DNA from: an uncultured Megamonas sp.
GTDB taxonomy: Bacteria > Bacillota > Negativicutes > Selenomonadales > Selenomonadaceae
Reading direction: 5' to 3'
DNA: 5,633 nt
NCBI GenBank assembly: GCA_900554895.1
Contig: USIX01000156.1
Location: 1 to 5,633, forward strand
Below the pieces are notes generated by a model. It worked only from the letters and a program-made list of their open reading frames with translations. It was not told the DNA's origin and did not search any database. Shown in pieces: positions 1-5,633 of this stretch. Position 1 is the first letter of the stretch, and each line of letters starts with the position of its first letter. A program made the translations under genes and the position numbers.

Positions 1-1
1 G

Positions 2-82
2 ACACTGCCCATCACTCAGTTTCCCGATATCGTACCCCCATCTGTAACGGTAAAACTGCCGGTTAAACAGATGATATCTTAA
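2..82 (+). pseudogene. Remnant of an RND (HAE1/AcrB-type) efflux transporter, N-terminal region
   Basis: Frame +2 reads LPITQFPDIVPPSVTV over about 5-52. This closely matches the periplasmic segment just after the first membrane helix of AcrB-type RND pumps (E. coli AcrB, from memory: LPVAQYPTIAPPAVTI). In an intact pump this is followed by a Y-P-G-A segment and roughly 1,000 more residues. Here the frame continues with only nine unrelated residues (KLPVKQMIS) and stops at TAA 80-82. The other plus-strand frames also close quickly and show no RND-like continuation. The reading is that the gene was truncated or deleted just after this point; the first ~30 codons would lie left of the window. 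The motif match is seen directly, the family assignment rests on memory of the family, and the loss of function is inference. A chance frame is possible, but the motif is 16 residues long and family-specific. Confidence 0.6.
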
Positions 83-238
83 TTTATGTCCGTTTTTCTT
101 TGCTGCAAATAAAAACCAGCAACCAGAAGACATTCTGCAATATTTTAGCATATTTCAAACATGGTAATTATTCAGTACGGATTATATAATTAAAGCAATC
201 ATTCGGATGATAATTTAACAGCTAAAGGATAAATAATT
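83..238 (+). promoter_or_regulatory. Non-coding leader upstream of the alpha-galactosidase gene
   Basis: This AT-rich stretch has no convincing coding content. It contains the palindrome ATTATATAAT at 181-190, which offers a TATAAT -10 hexamer on either strand (185-190 on +). A second GATAAT lies at 209-214. No good -35 match is seen 16-18 nt upstream of either, as expected of a promoter that depends on an activator. A ribosome binding site AAAGGA lies at 224-229, 9 nt before the ATG at 239. The exact promoter cannot be fixed from sequence alone. Confidence 0.4.
178..222 (+). repeat. Imperfect direct repeat, candidate AraC-type operator
   Basis: Two 19-nt units at 178-196 and 204-222 both begin with CGGAT and end with AGC. 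They agree at 13 of 19 positions, with start points 26 nt apart. They cover the candidate -10 elements upstream of the alpha-galactosidase start. AraC-family proteins commonly bind two direct half-sites, so these are plausible targets for the regulator encoded at 1873-2721. A third CGGAT followed by ATAAT occurs on the minus strand at 2761-2775, in that regulator's own promoter. AT-rich DNA yields such matches easily, so the assignment is tentative. Confidence 0.3.
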
Positions 239-1876
239 ATGAATAAACACGGCATAGATATAAAAATACCTGATTATATTACCATAGGCACGGACAATGG
301 TGAACATGAAACGGCAATAAACGGTGATTATGTACATTTTGATGATGTGCATGTAGAATTCATTAAAAATGATGAACATTGTGCTATATTTTTAACAGCG
401 CAAACTACACCGGTACGATGGCTCAAACTGCGCTGGAACAATATGAAATGGGAAAAGAAAGCACGTTATCTGAGCGATGCCTGGGAACGCAGTTACAGCG
501 ATTTACAATGGCAAAATATGAGTGCCAGACGTTTCATGCCATGGTATTTTGCTGCAACGCATGAAAATACTACCATCTGCTACGGTGTGAAAGTCAGACC
601 GTCCGCTATGTGCTTCTGGCAGATAGATAGTGCAGGAATGACTCTGTTTATGGATGTACGCTGCGGCGGCAACGGCGTAAAACTTTTAGGACGCAGATTG
701 AAAGCTGCTGAAGTGCTCGGTGCAAAACTTACGGACTGTACATCCTTTGAAGCAGTACGTGAATTTTGCGGTGATATGTGCACTGACCCGATTTTACCGT
801 CATATCCTGTGTACGGCAGTAATAACTGGTATTATGCTTACGGCGACAGTTCTGAAGAAGAAATTTTAAACGATACGGATTATATCGTAAGTCTTACAGA
901 AGGTGCAGAAAACAGACCGTACATGGTCATTGACGACTGCTGGCAGGAACATCACCGCCTGAATGAATACAACGGCGGACCGTGGACGAAAGGCAACGCT
1001 AAATTTCCGGATATGAAAGCTTTGGCACAAAAACTTACAGCTAAAGGCGTCCGTCCGGGAATTTGGGTAAGACTTTTACAAAATGAAGCACAAACAATTC
1101 CGCAGCAGTGGCGACTGCCTTTAAACGGCTGTCTCGACCCTTCGCATCCTGATGCCCTTGAATACATTAAAAACGACGTGAAGCGCATCTGCGACTGGGG
1201 ATACACTTTAATCAAACACGATTTCTCCACTTTCGACCTGTTCGGAAGATGGGGTTTTGAAATGAACCCGCTGATAACAAAAGACGGCTGGCATTTCTAT
1301 AATGAAAACATGACAAGTGCAGAAATAGTGAAGCTTTTGTATGAAGCTATTTTGGAAGTTTGCAGGAAGACAGGCACTCTTATTCTGGGCTGCAACACTA
1401 TCGGACATCTTGGTGCCGGTCTTATGCACATTAGTCGTACAGGCGACGATACAAGCGGACTTAATTGGGAAAGAACACGCAGTATGGGTATAAATACGCT
1501 TGCTTTCCGTCTGCCGCAACACGGGAAATTTTTTGAAATCGACGCTGACTGCGTTGGCATCGACTACGGTATTTCCTGGCAGTACAACAAGCAGTGGGCT
1601 GATTTATTGGCACAAAGCGGTACACCGCTGTTTGTTTCGGCAAGACCGCATCTTTTATCCGACAGTGAAAATGAAGAATTGCATCAGATAATGCTGACAG
1701 CTTCCCAGCAGAAACATCATGTAATTCCGACTGACTGGGAACATACGGACTGTCCGGAAGAGTGGGAGGATACGGTTAACCATATTAAACGAAAATATGA
1801 CTGGTACGAAAAATGCGGTGTTAAATTCAAAACGCAGGCAGTCCGCTATACACCGTATCTGTCCATTATCGGCTAA
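239..1876 (+). CDS. Alpha-galactosidase-like glycoside hydrolase (clan GH-D, GH36-like), cytoplasmic
   Basis: Predicted to hydrolyse terminal alpha-galactosyl residues, for instance from melibiose or raffinose-type sugars; the substrate is inferred. The 545-residue protein has no signal peptide. Residues ~1-185 form an N-terminal, probably beta-rich domain with the D-A-W-E-R-S-Y motif at 80-86. The TIM barrel follows: NNWYYAYG at 195-202, VIDDCWQ at 230-236 and GIWVRLL at 274-280. K326-H-D328 in LIKHDFST is the clan's K-x-D signature, with D328 the expected nucleophile. SRTGDD at 399-404 provides the likely acid/base aspartate (D403 or D404). The protein is shorter than classic ~700-residue GH36 enzymes: the N-terminal domain is small and little of a C-terminal beta domain remains. 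The ATG at 239 has an AAAGGA site 9 nt upstream. No transporter or other catabolic gene is adjacent. An AraC regulator faces it, with overlapping stops. Another alpha-glycosidase specificity within the clan is possible. Confidence 0.8.
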   Translation: MNKHGIDIKIPDYITIGTDNGEHETAINGDYVHFDDVHVEFIKNDEHCAIFLTAQTTPVRWLKLRWNNMKWEKKARYLSDAWERSYSDLQWQNMSARRFMPWYFAATHENTTICYGVKVRPSAMCFWQIDSAGMTLFMDVRCGGNGVKLLGRRLKAAEVLGAKLTDCTSFEAVREFCGDMCTDPILPSYPVYGSNNWYYAYGDSSEEEILNDTDYIVSLTEGAENRPYMVIDDCWQEHHRLNEYNGGPWTKGNAKFPDMKALAQKLTAKGVRPGIWVRLLQNEAQTIPQQWRLPLNGCLDPSHPDALEYIKNDVKRICDWGYTLIKHDFSTFDLFGRWGFEMNPLITKDGWHFYNENMTSAEIVKLLYEAILEVCRKTGTLILGCNTIGHLGAGLMHISRTGDDTSGLNWERTRSMGINTLAFRLPQHGKFFEIDADCVGIDYGISWQYNKQWADLLAQSGTPLFVSARPHLLSDSENEELHQIMLTASQQKHHVIPTDWEHTDCPEEWEDTVNHIKRKYDWYEKCGVKFKTQAVRYTPYLSIIG

Positions 1877-2721
1877 GTATTTATTGACGATTTCGATTTA
1901 TAATATGTTTTGCGATAAAGCTGCGGCGACATGCCTGTAGCTTGTTTGAATGCACGTGAAAAAGCAAACGCATTTTTGTAACCGCACGACAGCGCAACGC
2001 TGGCTACGGGAACAGTGCTTTTGCGCAAAAGTTCACGTGCATTTGCTATTTTGGCATTCGTTAGAAATTTCTGCGGTGAAGTATGCAGTTCCCGTTCAAA
2101 CAAAGCATACAGATAACTGCGACTGATATTGAGATAACGGGCAACCTGCTTCACAGTTAAATCGGTAAAAGTATTTTTTTCAATATATTCAATAGCTTTT
2201 GTCACATAAAAATTATCGTTCAGTTCAATATCGCTGTAACTGGCGTTCAAATCCTCCTGCAATTTTGCAAACAAAAGATACAGACTGCTGTGAATATAAC
2301 ATTCATTGGCAGGAGTTAAAGCGTGATGCTTCATCATACTGAAAATTATTTTTTTGATTGATTTTACACATGATAAAGTGATAACAGGTTGTTGTGGTTT
2401 AAAATGGCATTGTGCCAGAAGTTCAGGTACTATATCGCCGTTAAAGCAAATCCATACATAAACCCACGGGTTTTGAGGCTCGGCTTTATAAAAAGTCAGA
2501 TTGCCCGGTTCAACAAGAAAACACTGACCGGATTTAACTTTATAGTCTTTATCGTCAATATAATAATGTCCCTCCCCTTCCAATACAAAATGAAGCATGT
2601 AATAATTGCGTACTGCCGGTCCGTAGGAATGAAGCGGTGCGCATCTTTCCCAGCCGCATGAAAGCAGATAAAGCTCTCTGGAAGAAGTTTTCCGTTCCAT
2701 TATATGTTTACTGTCCTTCAT
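1873..2721 (-). CDS. AraC-family transcriptional regulator, sugar-utilisation type
   Basis: A 282-residue one-component regulator. Residues ~20-110 form a cupin-like sensing domain with the run Y-Y-M-L-H-F-V-L-E-G-E-G at 40-51, a G-Q-C-F-L-V-E-P-G segment at 65-73 and P-W-V-Y-V-W-I at 85-91. This pattern is typical of MsmR/RafR-like regulators of raffinose and melibiose genes. Residues ~172-275 carry the paired helix-turn-helix domain: LTVKQVARYLNISRSYLYALF at 188-208 and VASVALSCGYKNAFAFSRAFKQATGMSP within 239-266. The ATG at 2721 is chosen because AGAGGTGA lies just upstream (2726-2733) and because a strong -10 at 2761-2766 would start transcription downstream of the alternative in-frame ATG at 2778. 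The gene converges on the alpha-galactosidase gene and overlaps its end by 4 nt. It is probably that gene's activator, responding to a sugar ligand; both the target and the ligand are inferred. Confidence 0.88.
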   Translation of the reverse strand: MKDSKHIMERKTSSRELYLLSCGWERCAPLHSYGPAVRNYYMLHFVLEGEGHYYIDDKDYKVKSGQCFLVEPGNLTFYKAEPQNPWVYVWICFNGDIVPELLAQCHFKPQQPVITLSCVKSIKKIIFSMMKHHALTPANECYIHSSLYLLFAKLQEDLNASYSDIELNDNFYVTKAIEYIEKNTFTDLTVKQVARYLNISRSYLYALFERELHTSPQKFLTNAKIANARELLRKSTVPVASVALSCGYKNAFAFSRAFKQATGMSPQLYRKTYYKSKSSINT

Positions 2722-2760
2722 AAAATCACCTCTATATATTTTGCTTAGCCGTTTTATTAC

Positions 2761-2769
2761 ATTATACCA
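2761..2769 (-). promoter_or_regulatory. Extended -10 promoter of the araC-type gene
   Basis: On the minus strand this reads TGGTATAAT, a perfect TATAAT hexamer with the TG of an extended -10. The segment 17 nt upstream (AAAATT) is a weak -35, which extended -10 promoters tolerate. Initiation would fall near 2754, about 33 nt before the chosen ATG at 2721. A CGGAT motif (2771-2775, minus strand) abuts the hexamer and resembles the repeat units ahead of the alpha-galactosidase, so autoregulation is possible. Confidence 0.6.
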
Positions 2770-2865
2770 AATCCGCAAATAAAAATTTTAATAGAAGGGA
2801 AGACCGGCCGATATGTTGAATATATATCATATACGATTGAATTAATAGGGAAAGGAGCATCATTT

Positions 2866-3501
2866 ATGGATTTTATTATAGATTCTTCTATGGTACAAGC
2901 ACTTTTACTGGTCGTAATTTTTCTGTCCATACTGGTGGAGATTAAAACCGGTGGGACGGGCGTAGGCGCATTATTGGGATTGATTGCCGCCGCTGTGTTC
3001 TGGGGCAGCAGTTATGTAAAGGGACTTGTCAGTCTTTATCAGATTGCCTTATTTATCGGCGGTGTTATTTTCATTATTATCGAAATTCTCACGCCGACAA
3101 TCGGACTGCTTGCCGGCATTGGAGTTGTAGCAATCTTATACAGTTTAATCCTCGCTATGGGCGGTGATATTAACGCTATTTATATGATGGCGATATCACT
3201 TGTAATTTCCATCGTTATTTTTGCCGTTATTTTGAAAAAGCTGCCGTCAAGCAGATTGTGGAAAAAACTGATTCTAACGAATACTTCATCGACCGAACAG
3301 GGATATGTAAGCAGTGTGGATTATTCCAAGTATTTAAATAAGGAAGGAGTCGTTTTATCAGAACTGCGTCCGTCCGGTTCGGTGGAAATCGACGGTGTAC
3401 CGGTCGATGTGGTCTCAGAAGGAAAATTCATTTCTAAAGGTGAAAAAGTACGTGTCGTAAAAATTGAAGGCGTGCGGATTATCGTACGCAGAACAGAATA
3501 A
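2866..3501 (+). CDS. NfeD-family membrane protein, short form without protease domain
   Basis: A 211-residue membrane protein expected to work with the flotillin-like FloA encoded directly downstream. Hydrophobic segments near residues 8-25, 31-48, 57-77, 80-98 and 103-122 suggest four or five membrane helices. The soluble C-terminal part (~145-209) is the NfeD OB-fold: G-x-V-L-S-E-L-R-P-S-G at 161-171, followed by V-D-V-V-S-E-G-K-F-I at 180-189 and K-G-E-K-V-R-V-V at 191-198. Long NfeD proteins (e.g. B. subtilis YqeZ, ~437 residues) carry an N-terminal ClpP-like serine protease; it is absent here, and there is no room for it upstream because the divergent regulator gene begins ~145 nt away. 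The start is supported by AAAGGAG at 2851-2857, 8 nt before the ATG. No confident promoter is seen; TTGAAT at 2816-2821 is a possible -35. It is the first gene of a three-gene unit, 18 nt before floA. Confidence 0.88.
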   Translation: MDFIIDSSMVQALLLVVIFLSILVEIKTGGTGVGALLGLIAAAVFWGSSYVKGLVSLYQIALFIGGVIFIIIEILTPTIGLLAGIGVVAILYSLILAMGGDINAIYMMAISLVISIVIFAVILKKLPSSRLWKKLILTNTSSTEQGYVSSVDYSKYLNKEGVVLSELRPSGSVEIDGVPVDVVSEGKFISKGEKVRVVKIEGVRIIVRRTE

Positions 3502-3519
3502 TTTTCAGGGGGATTTTTT

Positions 3520-4518
3520 ATGGAAGCAATAATCGGTTCAGGATTTATCATTGTACTTGTCATCGTTGCAATAATGCTGTTTTTGCATTTTGTGCCGATT
3601 GGACTTTGGATTTCTGCACTTGCCTCTAACGTGCATGTTGGTATTTTTACGCTTGTCGGTATGCGTATGCGCCGCGTACCGCCGCAGAAAATTGTTTTAC
3701 CGCTGATTAAAGCCAATAAAGCAGGCTTGAGTGTAAACGTAAATCAACTGGAAGCGCATTATCTGGCAGGCGGTAACGTTGATAAAGTCGTTGATGCGCT
3801 TATTGCGGCACACCGCGCTCAGATACCGCTTCCGTTTGAACGCAGCGCGGCTATCGACCTTGCCGGTCGTGATGTGCTTGAAGCAGTTCAGATGAGCGTT
3901 AATCCGAAAGTTATTGAAACACCGGTTGTATCTGCGGTGGCCCGTAATGGTATCGAATTAAAAATTAAAGCACGTGTAACGGTGCGTGCCAATATTGACC
4001 GGCTGGTAGGCGGTGCCGGCGAACCTACTATCATAGCGCGCGTCGGTGAAGGTATCGTAACATCGGTAGGTTCATCGGAAGCACATACTGACGTTTTGGC
4101 AAATCCGGATGATATATCAAAAACAGTACTCGGCAAAGGATTGGATGCCGGAACAGCATTTGAAATTCTGTCTATTGATATTGCCGATGTTGATGTAGGA
4201 CGCAATATAGGGGCTGAACTTCAAACTGACCAGGCGGAAGCGGATAAACGAATTGCTCAGGCAAAAGCAGAGGAAAGACGCGCTATGGCAGTGGCAAAAG
4301 AACAGGAAATGAAAGCTTATACACAGGAAATGGAAGCACGTGTCGTAGAAGCGCAGTCGGAAGTACCGCACGCATTGGCTGCTGCCCTGCGTGAAGGCAA
4401 ACTCGGCGTAATGGATTATTATAATCTAAACAATATTAATGCTGATACGCAGATGCGCGAAGCTATCAGCAGAACGGGAGACAGTACTGTGCCGCAAGGC
4501 CAGGTACCGATAAAATAA
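3520..4518 (+). CDS. floA: Flotillin-like protein FloA (SPFH family)
   Basis: FloA is a membrane-associated scaffold that forms foci of functional membrane microdomains and affects membrane fluidity and protein partners. The 332-residue length is normal for the family (B. subtilis YqfA is ~331). A hydrophobic stretch at about 8-46 anchors the protein by a membrane segment or re-entrant hairpin. Residues ~50-130 include the typical [11 protein letters not shown] at 51-61 and [19 protein letters not shown] at 77-95. The SPFH/PHB core follows at ~130-230, with [19 protein letters not shown] at 141-159. Residues ~235-282 are rich in Ala, Glu, Lys and Arg with E-A repeats ([20 protein letters not shown]), the predicted coiled coil for oligomerisation. 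The start has AGGGGGA at 3507-3513, 6 nt before the ATG. It sits between an NfeD gene and a small membrane-anchored protein, the order seen in Bacillus-type loci. Confidence 0.96.
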   Translation: MEAIIGSGFIIVLVIVAIMLFLHFVPIGLWISALASNVHVGIFTLVGMRMRRVPPQKIVLPLIKANKAGLSVNVNQLEAHYLAGGNVDKVVDALIAAHRAQIPLPFERSAAIDLAGRDVLEAVQMSVNPKVIETPVVSAVARNGIELKIKARVTVRANIDRLVGGAGEPTIIARVGEGIVTSVGSSEAHTDVLANPDDISKTVLGKGLDAGTAFEILSIDIADVDVGRNIGAELQTDQAEADKRIAQAKAEERRAMAVAKEQEMKAYTQEMEARVVEAQSEVPHALAAALREGKLGVMDYYNLNNINADTQMREAISRTGDSTVPQGQVPIK

Positions 4519-4519
4519 A

Positions 4520-5020
4520 ATGGAAGATTTATTAAGTTTCCTGTTTTTTATAGCTATAGTTGTTTTAAACGGATTGTTCCAAAATTATAAGCGCAAAACA
4601 CGCCGCCAAAATCAGCCGCCGCCAAATCTGCCCGATTTACCGGAAAAAATACCGCAGCAATCGCCGAAACCTGAAAGAACGCTTGACTACATGATGGCGA
4701 AACCGAAAGAAAAAAATACTGCATCCGTCATTTATACAGAGCCGGAATTTATCAAAGAAGAACCTGTAAATCAGTACGATATAAATAATGTATATCAGGA
4801 ATATCTACAAAAAAAAGAGTCGTATCAAAAAGAAAACACAGTAGCGGATTATATTAAGCATACACAAATTCAGTCAACTGATACGAAAAAGAAAATGCAG
4901 ATAGATATTGAACGTGAACATATCATGAATGCCATAATGTATGCTCAGGTACTGGAAATGCCGAAATCAGTATATTATTTGAAACGGTACGGTATTAAAC
5001 GCATAATACACAAGGACTGA
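4520..5020 (+). CDS. Uncharacterised single-pass membrane protein downstream of floA
   Basis: A 166-residue protein I do not recognise. Residues ~4-21 (LLSFLFFIAIVVLNGLFQ) form one N-terminal membrane helix followed by a basic run K-R-K-T-R-R at 24-29, so the rest is predicted to face the cytoplasm. Residues 32-52 are a Pro-rich linker (PPPNLPDLPEKIPQQSPKPE). The middle is hydrophilic and probably disordered. The C-terminal ~35 residues (HIMNAIMYAQVLEMPKSVYY, then LKRYG) look like a short conserved helical motif ending in V-L-x-x-P-K. The ATG lies 1 nt after the floA stop and has no good Shine-Dalgarno site (nearest AGG is 15 nt away), so translation is probably coupled to floA. It occupies the slot after floA that yqfB holds in B. 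subtilis, but I see no basis to call it YqfB. A role with FloA/NfeD is inferred from the tight linkage alone. A strong terminator follows. Confidence 0.85.
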   Translation: MEDLLSFLFFIAIVVLNGLFQNYKRKTRRQNQPPPNLPDLPEKIPQQSPKPERTLDYMMAKPKEKNTASVIYTEPEFIKEEPVNQYDINNVYQEYLQKKESYQKENTVADYIKHTQIQSTDTKKKMQIDIEREHIMNAIMYAQVLEMPKSVYYLKRYGIKRIIHKD

Positions 5021-5027
5021 ATTATAA

Positions 5028-5059
5028 AAAGAACCGATAAATTTTATCGGTTCTTTATT
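5028..5059 (+). terminator. Rho-independent terminator of the nfeD-floA unit
   Basis: AAAGAACCGAT (5028-5038) pairs perfectly with ATCGGTTCTTT (5046-5056) around a 7-nt AAATTTT loop. The stem could extend by A-T pairs into the loop. It is followed by the T-rich ATTTATTT and lies 7 nt after the stop codon of the 166-residue protein. The run after the stem is interrupted by A residues. The left-hand run of A residues makes it partly usable on the other strand as well. Confidence 0.88.
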
Positions 5060-5107
5060 TATTTCATACAAATTTTATATATAACAGATTAGTATTTTTC
5101 ATTTTTA

Positions 5108-5116
5108 TGGTATAAT
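5108..5116 (+). promoter_or_regulatory. Extended -10 promoter for phoH
   Basis: TGGTATAAT combines a perfect -10 hexamer (5111-5116) with the extended TG element. A -35 is poor (ATTAGT at 17-nt spacing). Transcription would begin near 5123, about 45 nt before the chosen phoH start, placing the palindrome at 5127-5142 inside the transcribed leader. It lies after the preceding terminator, so phoH has its own promoter here. Confidence 0.6.
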
Positions 5117-5126
5117 ACAATATATG

Positions 5127-5142
5127 CTTAAAATATTTTAAG
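5127..5142 (+). repeat. Perfect 16-bp palindrome in the phoH leader
   Basis: CTTAAAATATTTTAAG is its own reverse complement. It lies directly after the predicted transcription start and 9 nt before the GGAGGG ribosome binding site. As DNA it could be a repressor operator. As RNA it would make only a weak A-U hairpin. No known operator consensus is recognised, and AT-rich DNA can give such palindromes by chance. Confidence 0.45.
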
Positions 5143-5167
5143 AATAATAATGGAGGGAAATAAGCTT

Positions 5168-5633
5168 TTGCCAAATTTTGCTGAATTAAAGGTATCTTTT
5201 CAAGACAGAACAGAAACAATCGGTATTTTGGGAGAAAATGACGAATATTTGCGCGTGCTCAATGACAGCTTTGCCTGCCGTATCGTAGGGCGCGGTACTG
5301 ATTTGTCCATTAACGGTGAAGAAGGTGAAGTCAATGCTGCCATGCAGGTTATTGAAGCCCTACTGCTTCTGTACCGCCAGGGAACGAAACTCACCATGCA
5401 TGAAGTACGCTACAGTATAAAACTGGTTAAAGCCGGTCAGTCCAAAGAACTGCAATCACTGTTTACGGATATTTTAATCGTTACATCCCGCGGAAAATGC
5501 GTCCGTCCGAAAACAATCGGACAAAAAATCTATATTGACGCAATCCGCCGCCATAGTATAACTTTCGGCCTCGGCCCTGCCGGTACTGGTAAAACGTATC
5601 TGGCAGTGGTAATGGCAGTAATGGCACTGCGCA
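5168..5633 (+). CDS. phoH: PhoH-family P-loop ATPase, C-terminus beyond the window
   Basis: The first 155 codons of a PhoH-like protein, usually ~320 residues; the right window edge cuts the gene, so this is not a real truncation. Residues ~1-110 are the family's N-terminal region. VRPKTIGQKIYIDAIRRHSI precedes the Walker A motif GPAGTGKT at 136-143, together diagnostic of PhoH. The Walker B and remaining ATPase motifs lie outside. PhoH proteins are cytoplasmic ATPases with suspected RNA-related roles; in many bacteria they neighbour ybeY, involved in rRNA maturation. The start is a TTG at 5168, chosen because GGAGGG (5152-5157) lies 10 nt upstream. An in-frame ATG at 5150 would add six residues but overlaps that site and has no good site of its own. 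The place after floA agrees with the Bacillus order, though the yqfC and yqfD sporulation genes found between them there are absent. Confidence 0.93.
   Translation, partial: MPNFAELKVSFQDRTETIGILGENDEYLRVLNDSFACRIVGRGTDLSINGEEGEVNAAMQVIEALLLLYRQGTKLTMHEVRYSIKLVKAGQSKELQSLFTDILIVTSRGKCVRPKTIGQKIYIDAIRRHSITFGLGPAGTGKTYLAVVMAVMALR

Noticed and set aside
1..151. Open minus-strand frame from an ATG at 151 running off the left edge (50 codons)
   Set aside because: It has no ribosome binding site and an odd composition rich in Tyr, Arg and Trp. The overlapping plus frame carries a recognisable RND motif, so this frame is best seen as its shadow.
2389..2661. 90-codon plus-strand open frame inside the regulator gene
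   Set aside because: It is antisense to the well-supported regulator reading frame, has no family features and is best explained as a shadow.
2722..2778. Longer AraC-type regulator starting at the ATG at 2778
   Set aside because: The strong extended -10 at 2761-2769 and the AGAGGTGA site at 2726-2733 both point to the start at 2721. The extra 19 residues are untypical and would begin upstream of the promoter.
2811..2832. AT-rich inverted repeat (ATATG...CATAT) upstream of nfeD
   Set aside because: Only five pairs with a long loop in very AT-rich DNA; not distinguishable from chance.
2816..2844. SigW-type or standard sigma promoter ahead of nfeD
   Set aside because: The B. subtilis floA operon is SigW-dependent, but no TGAAAC-N16-CGTA pattern is present. 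TTGAAT at 2816 has only GAATTA at 17-nt spacing as a -10, too weak to call.
3321..3716. 131-codon minus-strand open frame across the nfeD-floA junction
   Set aside because: It overlaps two strongly supported genes, is Ser/Thr/Pro-rich as usual for antisense shadows, and shows no ribosome binding site or recognisable domain.

Overview
The window looks like chromosomal DNA from a low-to-moderate GC Firmicute. The nfeD-floA pair (yqeZ-yqfA in Bacillus subtilis) followed closely by phoH matches the gene order known from Bacillus. The left edge also carries a piece that reads as the N-terminal region of an HAE1-type RND efflux pump. Such pumps are typical of bacteria with an outer membrane, so a diderm Firmicute (for example a member of the Negativicutes) is a reasonable guess. 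That placement is inference; there is no rRNA or other decisive marker here.

Layout. Positions 2-82 (+) hold an RND-transporter remnant that runs into a stop codon shortly after its diagnostic motif. Positions 83-238 are non-coding and hold the leader of the next gene, with an imperfect direct repeat (CGGAT-type) and TATAAT elements. Positions 239-1876 (+) encode a cytoplasmic alpha-galactosidase-like glycoside hydrolase (clan GH-D, GH36-like). Facing it tail to tail, with a 4-nt overlap at the stops, is an AraC-family regulator (1873-2721, -) of the type that controls sugar-utilisation genes. Together these two look like a small alpha-galactoside module, but no transporter is visible.

Positions 2866-5020 (+) form a tight three-gene unit: a short NfeD-family membrane protein without the N-terminal protease domain, the flotillin-like scaffold FloA, and an unrecognised 166-residue protein with a single N-terminal membrane anchor. 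Gaps are 18 nt and 1 nt, and a strong rho-independent terminator follows at about 5028-5059. NfeD and FloA are expected to act together in the membrane in organising functional membrane microdomains. The third protein may be a partner, judged from position only.

From about 5108 a new unit starts, with an extended -10 promoter, a perfect 16-bp palindrome in the leader, and then phoH, which is cut by the right edge just after its Walker A motif.

I did not find a clearly new defence, mobile or RNA system. The points most worth following up are the truncated RND gene beside the sugar module, the compact alpha-galactosidase, the protease-less NfeD with its uncharacterised third partner, and the palindrome ahead of phoH.
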